Assembly (NCBI RefSeq): GCF_027706145.1
Contig: NZ_JAQFWW010000003.1
Location: 182,327 to 246,326, forward strand
Reading direction: 5' to 3'
Source of the DNA: Bacillus changyiensis
Lineage (GTDB): Bacteria; Bacillota; Bacilli; Bacillales; Bacillaceae
DNA: 64,000 nt
Under the pieces are notes generated by a model. That model was given only the letters and a program-made list of their open reading frames with translations. It was not told where the DNA came from and made no database searches. This document shows, one piece after another, positions 63,401 to 64,000 of the stretch. Within the stretch, counting starts at the first letter, position 1. The number at the start of each line of letters is the position of its first letter. Both the position numbers and the translations under genes were made by a program.

Positions 63401-63408
63401 TCTTTTTT
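63376..63408 (+). terminator. terminator of toxin mRNA
   Basis: GACTCGACTG (63376-63385) pairs with CAGTCGGGTC (63393-63402), followed by TTTTTT. It gives the toxin mRNA a long 3' untranslated part, about 275 nt in total. Confidence 0.85.
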
Positions 63409-63526
63409 AGTTTATGCAATTTCTTTAGAAATTATCCTTATCCTTATCTTTATGATAAGTCAAGAAACAATTTTTTGCAATGAGATAGCACCCAAATCAG
63501 CTTTTCAAGTAGTGATCCTCCTACTT

Positions 63527-63743
63527 CTAAGAAATTCTCCAAACTACTTTTTTCTGATCCGCAGGAGAAACAGCGAGGATATTTTCAGATGTAAACGTCC
63601 TTGTTTGTCGGCTCTTAAAACAATAAGCTCTTATATAACTCTCATTGATTTGATGAACAATGATTGACCTTTTTGAAATTCGACCGTCTCTTCTCATATA
63701 GAGATGTTCTTTCTTTTAATGAGCGTTTTAACATCGAATCCAT
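63527..63743 (-). pseudogene. small WYL-like protein, frameshifted
   Basis: ATG at 63743 behind AGGAAGGGA gives MDSMLKRSLKERTSLY; two bases are missing near 63694 and the right frame goes on MRRDGRISKRSIIVHQINESYIRAYCFK then TRTFTSENILAVSPADQKK. This matches the roughly 70-residue WYL-like proteins found near YolD/UvrX genes in Bacillus. Inactive as read. Confidence 0.6.
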
Positions 63744-64000
63744 GTGTTTCCCTTCCTATATTTTTTCATTTTACCAGAACATGTGTTCGCGATGCAATTA
63801 TAATACGGATGTTTGTTCGTCCTTGTTTTATGGTGTGATCATCAGAAAAATAGGACTATTTTAATAACTTTGAACGCATATACCTATAAAAAACAGTTCT
63901 ATATCACTATTTCACTCACTTCACTTCTTTTTTATGATTAAAGGTATGGAAAAAAATTCAGTGGTTAAATCTGTATAATTCCTTATATTGAGGTGAAACA
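63744..64000. other. right-end AT-rich stretch
   Basis: No gene supported. The window ends with TTGAGGTGAAACA, possibly the ribosome site of a plus-strand gene beyond the edge. Confidence 0.4.

Noticed and set aside
63353..63667. 104-codon plus-strand frame at the right end
   Set aside because: It starts inside the toxin mRNA terminator region, has no ribosome site and no family pattern; the minus strand here carries the better-supported WYL-like remnant.
1..64000. CRISPR arrays, tRNA or rRNA genes, prophage structural genes
   Set aside because: No regularly spaced repeats, cloverleaf sequences, rRNA segments or phage head/tail genes were seen.

Overview
The window is chromosomal DNA from a low-GC, endospore-forming member of the Bacillaceae. 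Evidence: strong AGGAGG-type ribosome binding sites, frequent TTG/GTG starts, sporulation-linked genes such as pdaA, and a gene order matching the yfk-yfj-aco part of the Bacillus subtilis chromosome (yfkO, yfkN, yfkK, yfkI, yfkH, yfkF, yfkD, yfkAB, yfjT, pdaA, yfjQ, yfjP, yfjO, then acoABCLR). Species cannot be fixed from the sequence alone. No tRNA, rRNA or CRISPR array was seen.

Layout. (1) 0.1-10.7 kb: a surface-glycan region. It holds a GT2-TPR glycosyltransferase, a TauE/SafE permease, a LamG-GT4 fusion, a three-part GT2/GT2-like/sulfotransferase protein, a sugar epimerase/reductase, and an aminotransferase - Gfo/Idh/MocA oxidoreductase - UDP-HexNAc dehydrogenase run that resembles the WbpE/WbpB/WbpA steps toward a diamino uronic acid. 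(2) 10.7-12 kb: a yvaDEF-type SMR efflux operon with its TetR regulator. (3) 12.1-16.5 kb: a lipase-like hydrolase, a divergent HxlR(DUF24)/nitroreductase pair, a DUF1992 protein, a wrecked MFS gene and a YukJ-type protein. (4) 16.5-32.5 kb: the conserved yfk/yfj block. (5) 32.5-55.8 kb: about 23 kb of mostly accessory DNA between yfjO and acoA. It carries an isoprenoid-synthase-fold protein with a membrane partner, Crp and SDR genes, a split fructose-type PTS with its PRD activator, a MerR/serine-hydrolase pair, a disrupted IS150-type element beside a decayed ECF sigma/anti-sigma locus, a macrolide-type glycosyltransferase, a niacin transporter, an ASCH gene with an in-frame stop, and the dabA/dabB inorganic-carbon uptake genes with ybcF and ybcI. 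(6) 55.9-62.5 kb: the acetoin dehydrogenase operon acoABCL with its sigma-54 activator acoR. (7) 62.5-64 kb: broken remnants (YnfA, RNase HI, WYL-like) and a type I toxin-antitoxin locus.

How it works together. acoABCL has a near-perfect sigma-54 promoter and a large upstream palindrome suited to AcoR, while acoR has a sigma-A promoter whose -35 overlaps a cre box. Acetoin use is therefore expected to need acetoin, AcoR and relief from CcpA repression. The dab region has a sigma-A promoter, a roughly 200-nt structured leader and two intrinsic terminators, one abutting the ybcI ribosome binding site and one in front of dabB; this arrangement looks like conditional attenuation. The MerR promoter has the classic 19-bp spacer filled by a 19-bp palindrome.

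The best candidates for undescribed biology are the isoprenoid-synthase-like/membrane protein pair at 32.7-34.4 kb, the ybcI-dabBA double-terminator leader with a carbonic-anhydrase-like YbcF that has lost its zinc ligands, and the sulfotransferase and LamG glycosyltransferase fusions at the left end. All function calls are from reading motifs and gene order; no database search was run.
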